Position numbers and translations under genes: made by a program
Notes under the pieces: model-generated
The model's database searches: none
What the model was told of the DNA's origin: nothing
What the model saw: only the letters and a program-made list of their open reading frames with translations
Shown here: positions 52,417-62,819 of the stretch, one piece after another
How positions within the stretch are numbered: the stretch's first letter is position 1
Layout: the number at the start of each line of letters is the position of its first letter
Source of the DNA: Leishmania donovani
Lineage: Eukaryota > Euglenozoa > Kinetoplastea > Trypanosomatida > Trypanosomatidae
Direction: 5' to 3'
NCBI RefSeq assembly: GCF_000227135.1
Contig: NC_018261.1
Coordinates: 1,250,355 to 1,314,354, forward strand
Length of the DNA: 64,000 bases

Positions 52417-53344
52417 GTATTTCTATTATTATTGTTGTTATGGATGATTCAGCGTTGGGCATAAATCCGATGTGCCTATGCACATGTTTTGGGTCACTGT
52501 CCGTGGATGTTTGTGGCACCTGTGCCTCTCTATCTATATCTCTATCTGTATATATATATATATACGTTGACGTTAGCGCAGGAATGCGTACTAGATAATG
52601 CGAATGAAACGAAGCGGTACGTCGTGCACATTGCCATATCGCCTTATTTTTGTTGAGGCAGCGCTGGTTTTCAGTGCTTGAGTGTGACTTGACACATCTG
52701 AAGGCGAAAAGCACCCATCCATGTCAAGAAGTAGCATGCAGCGCCCCCGTCACTTCATTTGCTAGTCATTCTACTCTTTATCGTCAACGGTTTCGCTGCC
52801 TTCGTTGCGTCTCCTATAGTTCCTCTTTCTCCTTCCCCTGTTTACCTTGAGGTGCACCCCAGCCCTTCACGCCTAAAGCTTCGAGTTTGAAAAGAAAGAC
52901 TGGCTGTCGAGCCAATGGCACACTTCTGCTATCCTTTTCATGGAGTACGCTGACACTCCTCTCTTCAGCGGAAGGTCTTGGCGCAGTGCGCTCTTGTCTT
53001 TGCTTGTCGTCTTCGTCACTGCCGTGTAGCTGTGCAACATCTTTGGTGCGAGGAAAAACCTATCAGCTGCCTGTATTCGGCGTTCATAGACACAGGTGCA
53101 GATTTAGGACGGGGTCTGCCATTCATCTGTGCGGAGAACGTCATCTATTTCATACACACACACACGCATCATCCCCCTTGCAACGCGCATCCTGTCTTTG
53201 GGGTGGTTTGTTTTCGCTCTTTTTTCCCCCGAGTCCAACGATCACGCTGGCGAACATCGACACAGGCGCCGTTGCAGTACGGCGCTGGCCCAAAGGCAGA
53301 CGCCTACCGATTTCTTGTCCAGCCCGTCAAACGTGAGCAGTCCT
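52417..53344 (+). other. Intergenic region
   Basis: About 930 nt with a TA-repeat at 52549-52564 and a CA-repeat at 53153-53166. The T/C tract at 53216-53230 followed by AG at 53232-53233 may be the acceptor for the SNM1 gene. Confidence 0.55.
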
Positions 53345-55783
53345 ATGCAACCCTCGACGCGTGAGGCAGGTGCTGCAGCGTCCAGCGTCGGCAGAAATGG
53401 CACGATGCGAGAGTACTTCAAGTCGAGAGAGGTGTATCGGGGCTCGCAAGGCATCATTCTGGTTGATGCCTTCCGTTTCGTGTATCATGGGGCACCGCTC
53501 ACCGACTGGGCGTGTCGATCACAGCGCCCCTCGCCCCCCTCCGCTAACGGAGCGGCACCGTCAGGGACGCCGTACTCTGCCACTTCGCCGGTGTCCAATC
53601 AAGGTCTTGGACTGGCGTCCACGTCGAGAGCGGCCCGGGCGCACACCTTCTACTTTCTGAGTCACTTCCACTCCGACCATTACGCGGGCATCACCAATCG
53701 CTGGCACAGCGGCACCATCTACTGCAGTCGCCCAACGGCCACACTTACCCAGTCGCAACTCGGGGTGCCTGCGTCGTGGTTGTTTCCCATGGACCTGGGT
53801 CAGACATACATCTTCTCCTTGTCTACCGGCGTGTGTCTCGCGCGTGTGCCCGAAACGCCGCACCACCCACACGTGCAGTCCCTGCTGAGTCCACCGGCAG
53901 CATCCTCGAAAGGGCAGGCACAAGAAAAGACTGTCGACGGTATGTTTGTGGTGCGCCTGATTCCGGCGAACCACTGCCCAGGTGCGGTGATGTTTCTCTT
54001 CGTGTCACCAGTTTTTGGGACCGTGCTACACACGGGCGACTTTCGCTTCAACGGCTCGCGGGAGACCTGGGAGCAGTTCGTGCGGTCCTCCAACGGGAGG
54101 CAGACGTACGTGCCGCCGTTGCCGTGCCTGATAAAACGAGGAGAGGAGCAGCATGCATCGACAGCGGCGCCGCCCGCTCCGGCTTATGAGCAGTTCATCG
54201 CGGATGACGAGGCGCTGCGGGACGTGGCGCAGCGGCAGCTCCTCGATGTCCTTCTCCTAGACAACACCTTCTGTGCGCCAGCGTACAAGTTTCCCTCTCA
54301 ATGGGAGGTGACGCAGAGGGTGATCGAGGTACTTCGGTCCCTCTTCCACCGCGCCGCATGCCGCGCAGGAGTCGCGGTGCATTCGGCCGGGCATCCGCAG
54401 CATCGACAAGTGCGTTGCGCTGTCTTGATTGGGTGCTACACAATCGGGAAGGAGCGTGTCGCATTGGCGCTGAGGGACGCCTTCCCTCTTGTGAGGTCAT
54501 CTGAGCAGAGCCGCGCAAGAGACTCCCTAAAAGGGTCTCAGCATCACGCCAACGCCGCAGAGCCTGCATCGTGGCGGATTCATGTCTCGCCAAGTCGGTA
54601 CGCCCTGCTGTCCTCAATAGGGTTCTTCGAAGAGTGCTTTGAGCCGCTGAAGGCATCCCGCTCGAGCGAGAACGCCGTGACCGCGCGCGACGCGGGCAAA
54701 GATGCCTCGACAAGGCCACCGACAGAGACGGCTCACGTCGAAGACGTGCCAGTTCTGCTGCCGGTGCTGCTTGGTGAGTGCAATGCACAGGGCGCGCAAC
54801 GCAAGAGGGTCGCCAGCGGCCTAGCCTGTAAGCCGGAGGAGACCCGTGCCAGCGCCGCTCCCGCCGTGCGACCGTCATTGGCGGTCGGCCTCGACATGGC
54901 GGACGGCGCAGGAAACCAGTCCGCTGCCGAGGGACGCACGGAGGAGGTGGAGCACCTTCTCAGTGTCTTTCTGGTTCCCATGGCCAGCGTAGGCTACCAA
55001 GCAGTGGCTGCGCTGGCGCACGCCGACAGCCCGGCGGTGGTGGACATCGAAGACGGGCTGGCGCTTAACCTGGACCGCTACGATCAGGTGCTCATCGTGG
55101 AGCCGACGGGGTGGTGCAAGCGCTGCGTGGCGCGAGAGGTGTCGGAGAAACACACTCTTCTCCGTGTGCCATACAGCGAGCACTGCGCCTTTCACGAGCT
55201 CCTCGAGTTTGTCGAGTTCGTGAACCCGGCGTGCGTGGTCCCGACCGTGTCAGAGGAGGGCTTCAAGCAGTACGAGGCACTCTTTGTGGCGAAAGCGCCA
55301 CGCCTCCGCAGTCGCGTGTCGAATGTTCAGCCCATCACACGGTTCTTCTCGGTGCTACCGGTGCATCACGCGGAGGCGCCGACTGGCGAAAGGAGGGACG
55401 ATACGGCAGCCACTGTGGCCTCCTCAGCTGCGCGTACGGTGCTTGATGGATCCTCAGTGTCCTTGGCAGGAGCGATCCCAGTTGAAGATCCTTCTGTGGA
55501 TGATGCCCAAACGGCGTCAACCGCCTCAGCAGTGGTGCGGAAAAGAGCGCGTGCGCAACGGCACGCCGTGACGGTTGCTGCGCCGACATCGACAGCAACG
55601 GCGGTTGCCGCCACGCCGAGCATCACGTGCACTCTCGAGCGCCTTTTTCAGAAGGTCAAGCGAGACGCAGCGCACAGATCGCCAGAGAGACAGCCTCTGG
55701 AAGAGGTGGTGGCGGGCGATGATGATGACTGCCAAGTGGTGGGCGTGGTGCAGGCGGTGGTGGAAATCAGCGATGACGACTGA
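53345..55783 (+). CDS. SNM1/PSO2 (DCLRE1) family DNA cross-link repair nuclease
   Basis: The protein has 812 residues. The metallo-beta-lactamase motif 2 is H107-F-H109-S-D111-H112. NHCPGAVMF (about 209-217) and LHTGDFR (about 228-234) supply motifs 3 and 4. The beta-CASP part begins at LLLDNTFCAP (about 302-311), and the DRMBL-type end is VPYSEHCAFHELLEF near 608. Low-complexity inserts at 55-95 and 445-560 enlarge the enzyme. The expected role is nuclear 5' exonuclease in interstrand cross-link or end repair. The final residues include DDDDCQVVGVV and VVEISDDD, two sequences with the look of SUMO-interaction motifs. The start at 53345 is the first ATG of the frame; further upstream it opens only with GTG. 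Confidence 0.95.
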   Translation: MQPSTREAGAAASSVGRNGTMREYFKSREVYRGSQGIILVDAFRFVYHGAPLTDWACRSQRPSPPSANGAAPSGTPYSATSPVSNQGLGLASTSRAARAHTFYFLSHFHSDHYAGITNRWHSGTIYCSRPTATLTQSQLGVPASWLFPMDLGQTYIFSLSTGVCLARVPETPHHPHVQSLLSPPAASSKGQAQEKTVDGMFVVRLIPANHCPGAVMFLFVSPVFGTVLHTGDFRFNGSRETWEQFVRSSNGRQTYVPPLPCLIKRGEEQHASTAAPPAPAYEQFIADDEALRDVAQRQLLDVLLLDNTFCAPAYKFPSQWEVTQRVIEVLRSLFHRAACRAGVAVHSAGHPQHRQVRCAVLIGCYTIGKERVALALRDAFPLVRSSEQSRARDSLKGSQHHANAAEPASWRIHVSPSRYALLSSIGFFEECFEPLKASRSSENAVTARDAGKDASTRPPTETAHVEDVPVLLPVLLGECNAQGAQRKRVASGLACKPEETRASAAPAVRPSLAVGLDMADGAGNQSAAEGRTEEVEHLLSVFLVPMASVGYQAVAALAHADSPAVVDIEDGLALNLDRYDQVLIVEPTGWCKRCVAREVSEKHTLLRVPYSEHCAFHELLEFVEFVNPACVVPTVSEEGFKQYEALFVAKAPRLRSRVSNVQPITRFFSVLPVHHAEAPTGERRDDTAATVASSAARTVLDGSSVSLAGAIPVEDPSVDDAQTASTASAVVRKRARAQRHAVTVAAPTSTATAVAATPSITCTLERLFQKVKRDAAHRSPERQPLEEVVAGDDDDCQVVGVVQAVVEISDDD

Positions 55784-56450
55784 CGAAGTGGCCATGCGGC
55801 ACCGTTACCGCTTGCCCGACGTCGCGTTGCTGAGAAAGATTGCCCCTTGATCTTCCATTGCCCTGTCGTACTCCCTCCTCCCCCCCTGCTGAACCACTGC
55901 CTGCTCATCTGTAGTCGGTGTATCTGCGCCAGCACCCACATACACACACCATCGCCTCATCGCCTCACAGGTGCGCAGTGTAGCCTTAGCGGAACAAGAA
56001 CACAAGCGCGCGGGCGCTCCTCTTATTCCTTGCACGTGTGTCAGTGTGCGTGCAACTGGCAACAGCTCTTTCTCTCTATTAAGCTGTCCACACGTCCCTA
56101 GACCAACACGGAAAAGGTGTAGCTGCTATTTTCACGGATTCGTATGGCGAAGTCCGTCGCGTATTTAATAGCTCCCGACGCTTGCGCACAACCCCCCATC
56201 CCTGGTCTGAGCTTCTCTTCCTGCTCGGTGCTTTCCCTCCCTCCCCGCATCGTCGATGTGACACACGCACCCTCCATCCTACATGCACGTGCGCAACAAC
56301 CAAGCCCACGCCGCCTTCGTCGCATCACCTCCGTTCTCCCCTCCCCGCTGTGTACTCGAGTTCTTTTTTTATGCCTTGTACATCTCTAATCGGCGAGTCT
56401 CGCTACACAGCACTTGTGTTTCTCTATTCTCCTCCGCTTCCCCACGCGTT
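55784..56450 (+). other. Intergenic region
   Basis: No gene is seen. The T/C-rich segment at 56356-56450 leading to the pseudogene start still looks like an intact trans-splice region. Confidence 0.55.
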
Positions 56451-57580
56451 ATGTCTGCCACGAAGATCGTGATTGTAGGTGCGGTCCGCAGGCGAATGGA
56501 CCCCCCTGACGGTGGTCTGTCCTCGCTGCATACGTTGGACCTGATGCTGCGAGTAGCCTGACCCGCCCTCGCGAGCGGCAAGCGCGGCTCACGGAATGTG
56601 GAATGCGCTCAAGGGTAAGATAAAAAGTGCCGGATACGCGCCCCGATGAACATGGCGAAGGCGGCTTGTGGCGTATGCGAAGTCGCGAGTCACCTCGTCA
56701 GGGACGACCGTGCAGGAGGACTGCAGCAGCGGCGGTTCCACGATTCACGGCATTGGATGCCGACTCGTGCGTCACAAGATCGGCCTTGGTATGGCTAGTA
56801 GCTTCGAGCCGATGCCAAACATCCCATCCTTCTGGTTGGCCGGAAGCCCCAATGGCGAACTTTGTGGGGACGTGACGGTGCTGCATGGGCTGCAAGGGGC
56901 CTTGCTCGACCCCACCGTTGGCAAGAACGGTATGGCGATGAGGCTGCTTTTCAGGGGTGTGGTGGAGACGCACAAAGCATCGCGTGAGCTGCAGAACGGC
57001 GCTGTGCACCGCTCGCAGAGGAACGACTGACTGCTGTGGGACAAAAGGCCCCCTCGACTGGCTCGCGCCTGTCAAGGAGATTGCGAAGAACAGGACGGCG
57101 GTGGTGTCGCGCGACGAAGGGGGCTGCAGCAGCTGGAGTGAGACTACTTCCCCCAGCCGATGCCAACCTTCAAGCGCTTTAGCGCCGGCACCGTCACCGT
57201 CGGGAATCTCAACTTCGTAAGCATCGCCGGCAAGCAGCTGTGCTGTTTTCCTCTGAGAAGTCTGCAAAGGTGCTTGCCCACGCCAATCCTCGCGGAGCTG
57301 AAGGCGTGGGCCATCCTCGGTGTCCCGAAGAGGAATGCATGTGCGAGGGCACCTTCAAGACGCTGTCGAAGTTGTTCGGCAATGCTGACATGAAGCCTGA
57401 CAGCGTGGACTGCTTTTGATCGAAGGAGGCGTTCGCAGCCGTACTCAGCGCGGCAACAGAGGAATCCCCAGCGGGCTCAACTTCGGCCATGTGAGCTAGT
57501 TTGGCAGCCGGATCTTCCTCGGTCACCTGGTGGGTGGCGGCGGTGGCAGTGGCCAGCTCATCGCCACGTGCGAGTGGGAC
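56451..57580 (+). pseudogene. Degraded thiolase (acetyl-CoA / 3-ketoacyl-CoA thiolase) pseudogene
   Basis: Thiolase landmarks appear in order but in shifting frames. The N-terminal strand SATKIVIVGAVR and LSSLHTLDLM is in one frame (from 56451). The catalytic-Cys region QEDCSSGG..IGLGMASSFEPM and the helix ETHKASRELQN..HRSQ are in a second (56668-57030). VKEIAKNRTAVVSRDEGG is in a third (about 57065-57120). PTFKRFSAGTVTVGN and ILAELKAWAILGV are in a fourth segment (57160-57320). KTLSKLFGNADMKPDSVDCF, a stop, KEAFAAVLSA and finally GSRIFLGHLVGGGGGSG (57515-57560) close the sequence. At least four frameshifts and several stops show it is dead. The catalytic Cys codon is still present; the GHP of the C-terminal motif is GHL. 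Confidence 0.82.
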
Positions 57581-58562
57581 CACGCACCTTTATTTTTTCA
57601 TCATGCGTGTCAGGGTTTGTGCTTTTTTTTTTGTATAGTTCAGCATGCTGAGCACATACTCACGCAGTTAGGGAGTAGATGCGGAGGGCGAAGGCGGCCA
57701 CAGCCGCTCAACCGCTGGGGAGCAGAAAAATGCCTCCACTAGCCTCTCCACCCCCATCGCAGATGATGCGTGTCCTTGTGCGTGAGCTCGCACGCGTGTA
57801 TGGGCATGTGTCTGTGTGTGTATGTGTGTCTACCTGTGTTTGATTTTGCGTTTGTTTCACTCTTATCATCAGAGCGCACGTGCGGTGAGGAAGAGGAGTG
57901 CGGATCAGGAGCGGATGCGAATAGTGGCTGCGTCCATGGTGAGTCGGTTCTTGACCCTCTCCCTCTCCTACGCTCCCCATTTCGCTCACTGACCGCGTTG
58001 GTTGTTCTCCCCTTTGCTGTTGCCCTTGCGGAGCAGCTCTTTTAACTATGTGGGCCTAACTGTGTGTACGTGTATGTCCGTTCCCGCGTGCGTGCGTCGG
58101 CGATGTTGACGCTCTTTGTACCTTCCTTTCTCCCCGCTGTCTGCGTATTCTTCACATTTTACACAGACAGCATGAAACGCCGCTACCTCGCTCAGTGGCC
58201 TGCGCCGGCGGAGCACCTCCGCTGCCGTCTGCCACACGGGGATAGGTGGCGCTGGATTCAAGCACACAGTCCCTTTCGCACTTAGCCGCCTCCACCACCA
58301 CGCCGTTCAACGGCCCAACGCGTCGCGCGGGGGCGTAGCGTTCTCCGAGTGGTTGAGCTGCCTCTGATGTCCGAAAGCGTGCCTAACGGCGCGCACGCAG
58401 CAGCTCTTCGCCCGCGCACTCCAGATGTCTTTGCATGCCAATCTCGCTGAACCACTCACTCTCGCTCTTCTTGAATGGCGCTTACCTTTTCGGCGCATCT
58501 CTCTCTCTCGCGTTTATCCAGTAGAGCTGCTACGCTCCTCTGACCGCAGTAGCCTTTTACGA
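57581..58562 (+). other. Intergenic region
   Basis: About 1 kb without a gene, with TG-repeats at 57808-57830. A CT-tract at 58498-58509 followed by CAG at 58519-58521 is the probable acceptor of the next gene. Confidence 0.55.
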
Positions 58563-59162
58563 ATGCTTCGGCACGGTATCTCTTACATCAGCGGTGCGCG
58601 ATGGATGAACGGGATCGCCTGTGCCGCATCTGTGCGTGTCACAAGTGCCGGGCCGTCCGTGAGTGGCCCACTTGATCATTCTACACTGGCGGCCCTGCGC
58701 ACTCCCGCGCGCCACAAGGCGTCAACAATCCGCATTGCAAATCGAAAGAAGGTTGAGATGTTTGTCGGGAAGCGCTACCACCTTCCAACACGACTACGCG
58801 TTGCAGCGCCGGACATTGCGGCGGAGTGGGATCATGAAAAGAACCCCATGCATCTCTACCCAGACATCGTGAGCATCGGCTACATGCATCCCGTGTACTG
58901 GAAGTGCCGAGGGTGCGCCACTTCGTACCAGATGAGTGTGGAAAAGCGCGTGGTACGCGGTGGCAGATGCCCTGTCTGCGAAGATCGGGAGCTGAGCAGA
59001 TCGATGGCGTTCAACACCGCAGCCATGGACGTCGGCAGTGCGCACGCTCGTGAAGCTGGTATTGAGTGTGGCAGCGCTATGCAACCGCTGCTGCCCGGCG
59101 AGGAGAATCGGTCACTGCGGCCGAAGCGCACCACGATGCTTAACTTGCGGACCAAGTACTGA
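58563..59162 (+). CDS. Small zinc-ribbon (treble-clef) protein, probably mitochondrial
   Basis: The protein has 199 residues. After a basic, acid-poor N-terminus (MLRHGISYISGARWMNG) that looks like a mitochondrial presequence, residues about 75-145 match the zinc-ribbon module with an A-x-EW-x5-N start (DIAAEWDHEKNP) and the ligands CRGC..CPVC, ending at residue 143. Similar modules occur singly in mitochondrial ribosome-associated proteins of kinetoplastids; that role is inference. The start at 58563 was chosen because an acceptor at 58519-58521 lies between it and the in-frame Met at 58425. Confidence 0.85.
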   Translation: MLRHGISYISGARWMNGIACAASVRVTSAGPSVSGPLDHSTLAALRTPARHKASTIRIANRKKVEMFVGKRYHLPTRLRVAAPDIAAEWDHEKNPMHLYPDIVSIGYMHPVYWKCRGCATSYQMSVEKRVVRGGRCPVCEDRELSRSMAFNTAAMDVGSAHAREAGIECGSAMQPLLPGEENRSLRPKRTTMLNLRTKY

Positions 59163-60362
59163 GCTGAAGCGTGGAAAGCAAGGGGTGGGCTGACGACAGG
59201 TGTATGCGCTCCTCGCTCACTCGGGTTCGCCCTTGTCGTCATCTTGTCTTTTTTTGTTTGCCTCCCTTTCCCTCACACACACACACACACATGAACGGCG
59301 CACTTCCCAAGCCAAGCACTCGTTGAGGTACACAGTAAAGCTCACCAGATGTCTTTAGCAAGGATGTGTTGCGTGTCTTTACGAGAGAACGAGATGAACA
59401 AGATACTGGGCCGGCGCCTGCACCTTCCGCCGAACACGTTCCGTGCACATACGTACAATGGCTACACTGGAACTCCTATCCCGGGCTCCTCTCACGGTGT
59501 TGCGCGCCGCCAATGCAGGCCGGGAGCGGCGGGGCTCGCGTGCGCCCTTTTGTGCCCCTCTCCACCCCCCCCTTCTCAGCCGATACCTCTCTGCACTGCT
59601 ACCCCTTCCCTTTGCTGTCGACTTGCGCCCTTGTCCTCTGCGTTACTTTCGTATTGTTGTCTCTGCTGCTGCTGTCACCAACGCACCTCATGCCGCCACT
59701 ACACCCCACAGCCACGGCACCCCATCGAGCTTGTAATTCTCCTCAACTCTTCCTCGGAGAGGGTAAAACTCCTCCTTTGTTTTGTTGGTCCTCGCGGAGA
59801 GAACCGAGGTGGGAGGTAGGTGAAAGCGCACGGGTCGGCGGCGCCGCCACTGTCACTGCTGCGCCTTCTCACAGGCGGCTCCCGCCCGTCTTCTAACAGC
59901 TGAGTCGCTCCCTCTCTCTCTGCCATCTGGTCTCTGCTTGCTTTTCCATGTCCTTTGTGTCGTTTCGAGGCAGTGGCTCCCAACGGTCGCCCTTTACTTT
60001 GCCTTCGTGCTTGTTGTGAGCTGTGTGCAGCGTGGCGGTGAGAAAGGGGTGAGGAAGGGGGCTGCACGGGGCACCTGCCTGGCGCCGTTTCTTTTGGAGA
60101 CATAGCGCTCGTTCTAATGATGCCTTAAATACAGTCTATTGCCTAATCTGCCCACCCCCCCCACTACACACACACAAATCGCCGCTGTCCATCTCTCACC
60201 ACCGTCATCATCTGCGTCGTCACTTCAACTCGTGCTGGCCATCGCTCTGTTTAGGCGGCGCCTCGTCTACACTTTTCCTTTTGCGTTCTCTCCCGTCAGC
60301 TGTTCGTTGTCTCTCTCTCTCTGGGTCCTTGGCCGTCTCTCTGCTGCCCCTGATACCAGAAA
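59163..60362 (+). other. Intergenic region
   Basis: 1.2 kb with CA-repeats (59274-59291), C-runs and T/C tracts. No gene is seen. CAG at 60297-60299 and 60357-60359 are candidate acceptors for the next gene; the second would leave a 3-nt leader. Confidence 0.55.
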
Positions 60363-62126
60363 ATGCTGCGCTACGAGGTCATAAAGCAGCGGGGCACGCA
60401 AGTTATCACCCTTCACACCTCTTCCGAATCCATTCCAGCAACGTTTGTGTGCGGCGAGGTGCGGCTCCTGCGAAAAAAGGCCTTTAAAGGCAGCTTCTTC
60501 ACCCCTGTCGTCTCTACCAACTATGTCCTGCTTGTCTTTCCCAGCTCCTGCGCACCGGGCGGCGGACAGGCGACGGCATTGTCATCCTCGCTCGACGCGT
60601 CAAGTAGCGGTGGTGGCGGTGTCGATGCCAGTGTCTCCACCTTGACATTGGAGGCACAGTCGTGCATCAGCGCGTTTCTTGGGCAGATGGAACACATTCC
60701 GTTCTCCGTGGCTGACGCGGCAGCGTGCAGCTTTTCGGGGTGCGCAATCGTCGTTCTCGCTTGCCACAGCATGCAGGATGTTCTGTCTGTGCTGCAAGTG
60801 TGCACCGAAGTCGCGGGTCAGGGCAACGACGTGCGGACGAGCTCCATGTACATCAAGGGATTCCCATGCCTCGAGGGTGCACCTACGACGGTTGACGCGC
60901 AGGTTCTCACCTCGTACTATTATATCCCCACGTGCCCTATGTGCGGCGACAGGCTCGAGTGCACCATCTCCGGCTACGGCTCGCAGACGCCTCTGTGCAC
61001 GTGTGCGCAGAGCGGCAGCGCAAGCCAGTGCACCTGCTTCCTGTGCTCTTCATGTCACCTGTGCCGGCGCTTTGCCGACTCGCTGGAGTACGCCCAACAG
61101 CAGCAGCGCCAACAGCAGCCAACTGCGTCCGCTGCCATCAAGTGCGAGGCCTGCGCGAAGGCAGGGGACCCGTGGATATGCCTTATTTGCGGCTACGTCG
61201 GCTGCAGCCGCTATCAGGCCATGCATGCCAAAGATCACTGTGTAGCTCAGCAGCACTTCTTTTCGATGAATCTGCTGACGCAGCAGATTTGGGACTACGA
61301 CGGTGACTGCTTTGTCCACCGCGTCGTCATCCTGCTGGACTCCAGCACGGGAACCTCCACGTGGATGCAGTTCCCTGGCCGAGACGAGCCGATGCTTGAC
61401 GACGTCGTCGCCGGCGAGAGCGCCGCGATGGCAGCCGCCGTCGGCGACTCGCCAGAGGCGTGGAAGGCAGAAAAGAAGAGCATCTCGGCCAAGTACGACA
61501 AGAAGCTCACCTCATCGCATGCGCAGTATGCGATGGTGATCAAGAGCGAGCTGGATGCGAAGCGAGCCCTATACGAGTCTCAGCTAGCCCGAGAAGCAGG
61601 CAGCGGCGATGACAATGAAGAGGGACTGGAAGAGACCGAGCTCGGCAGAGGCGCCGCCAGCACCCGTGCCGAGGAACTGGAGCGGTGCGAGTACATAGAC
61701 CTGGCAGCCGCATTTGAGCCGCTGGAGTCGGTAATGATGGACCTCGGTGAAAAGCGCCGCAAGACGACGGCTCTGCTGTACGCCGTGAAAAATCTGAAGC
61801 ACGAGCTGGACACACGGGGCGAGGAGACGACGCGCCTCGAGAAGCAGCTGGAGAGCTGCAAGACGGCACTGCGAAGTGTCATCCAGCAAAACGTAGCGAC
61901 GGATCTGCGACTGAGCAGCAGTATACGGGAGCTGAAGGAGACCCTGCAGGACATTGCGCTGAACGCCGAAACGCAGCGCCGCCTCGCCGCACAACTTGGA
62001 GAACAGGGCGTATCGCGTGTGGTGCTGGTCGGCGGCAGCGGCAGCGCCGGGAAAGCGCGGAACGGCGCTGCGGCCGCCGGGCGAAGGTCGAACGAAAAAG
62101 CGCCGCCAAGCGATGCCGCGAAGTGA
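60363..62126 (+). CDS. BRAP2-like protein: degenerate RING, ZnF-UBP and coiled coil
   Basis: The protein has 587 residues. The N-terminal domain (1-185) matches the BRAP2 RNA-recognition-like fold, ending YIKGFPCLEG before the RING. The RING region starts C191-P-M-C194 and continues with many cysteines (CTCFLCSSCHLC) but no His, so its zinc pattern is atypical. The ZnF-UBP domain has all eight ligands: C261, C264, C273, C276, C281, H288, H292, H298, followed by WDYDGDCFVHR. Residues about 385-550 are a coiled coil. BRAP2/ETP1 proteins bind ubiquitin and tune Ras-MAP-kinase signalling or sterol/ethanol responses; the ubiquitin-binding part is the conserved one here. The start is the Met at 60363, just before the first conserved strand. 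Confidence 0.95.
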   Translation: MLRYEVIKQRGTQVITLHTSSESIPATFVCGEVRLLRKKAFKGSFFTPVVSTNYVLLVFPSSCAPGGGQATALSSSLDASSSGGGGVDASVSTLTLEAQSCISAFLGQMEHIPFSVADAAACSFSGCAIVVLACHSMQDVLSVLQVCTEVAGQGNDVRTSSMYIKGFPCLEGAPTTVDAQVLTSYYYIPTCPMCGDRLECTISGYGSQTPLCTCAQSGSASQCTCFLCSSCHLCRRFADSLEYAQQQQRQQQPTASAAIKCEACAKAGDPWICLICGYVGCSRYQAMHAKDHCVAQQHFFSMNLLTQQIWDYDGDCFVHRVVILLDSSTGTSTWMQFPGRDEPMLDDVVAGESAAMAAAVGDSPEAWKAEKKSISAKYDKKLTSSHAQYAMVIKSELDAKRALYESQLAREAGSGDDNEEGLEETELGRGAASTRAEELERCEYIDLAAAFEPLESVMMDLGEKRRKTTALLYAVKNLKHELDTRGEETTRLEKQLESCKTALRSVIQQNVATDLRLSSSIRELKETLQDIALNAETQRRLAAQLGEQGVSRVVLVGGSGSAGKARNGAAAAGRRSNEKAPPSDAAK

Positions 62127-62819
62127 AGTGACAAGTGCGCAAGTGCGAAGGAATGTCAAAATCCTCCGATTCTCAGGAGGGGGCTTCTCGTCTGCGTGTC
62201 GTTTCGTGTTTCCTTTTGTTTTTTTCAAGGTCTGCCATGGTGGTGAGTGTGATCTCCGTTGCACCTGCGCCGTCCCTCCAGCACCATCGTGAGGGCACCT
62301 TTGTTTTTCTTTGTGGGCAGGCTGACGTTTCGAGTTGCAAGCGACCCAGTGGACTTGCGGTGTTTGAGGATGCATGCCCACGCCCTCGTGTACGGAAGCA
62401 CGTGCATGCTCGCCGGTGTGTTGGGTGAATTGGTGGCTGCATCTGACAACGCGCTTCTTCCTGTTTCGCACTTATCTTCCTTCCCCGCCATTGGCGTAGG
62501 TGTCCAGCTCCGCTCTCCTCGTCATGTGAGCCATGCTTCTGGAATGGATGCCTGTCCGCGCACTGACGCCTCTCCCGTGTTTTACTACGCAACTCTTCGT
62601 TGTTCATTGTTTCTGTGTGCCGACGCTATCTCTCTCTCTGCGCCACCGCAACGGCACCTCGCGGCTTTATAAAGAAACGCGCACATATCTTTCGATCTCT
62701 CTCTCTCGTAAGGGCGCCGGGCCCCTTCCTGGTCGTCCAGGCGATGCACGTCGTGCTTTCACACGTCATGTCTCACTCATGCTTTTCTTTTGCGTCTTAG
62801 CCTTCTATTGTGGCGGCAG
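62127..62819 (+). other. Intergenic region before SIDER2 copy H
   Basis: About 690 nt without a coding pattern; T-runs at 62218-62226. Confidence 0.55.

Noticed and set aside
52549..52564. TA-repeat as an origin or promoter element
   Set aside because: It is a short microsatellite; trypanosomatid promoters and origins have no such defined sequence.
55321..55350. PCNA-interacting (PIP) box in the SNM1 protein (QPITRFFS)
   Set aside because: The aromatic pair is present, but the Gln is one residue out of register for the Q-x2-h-x2-FF pattern.
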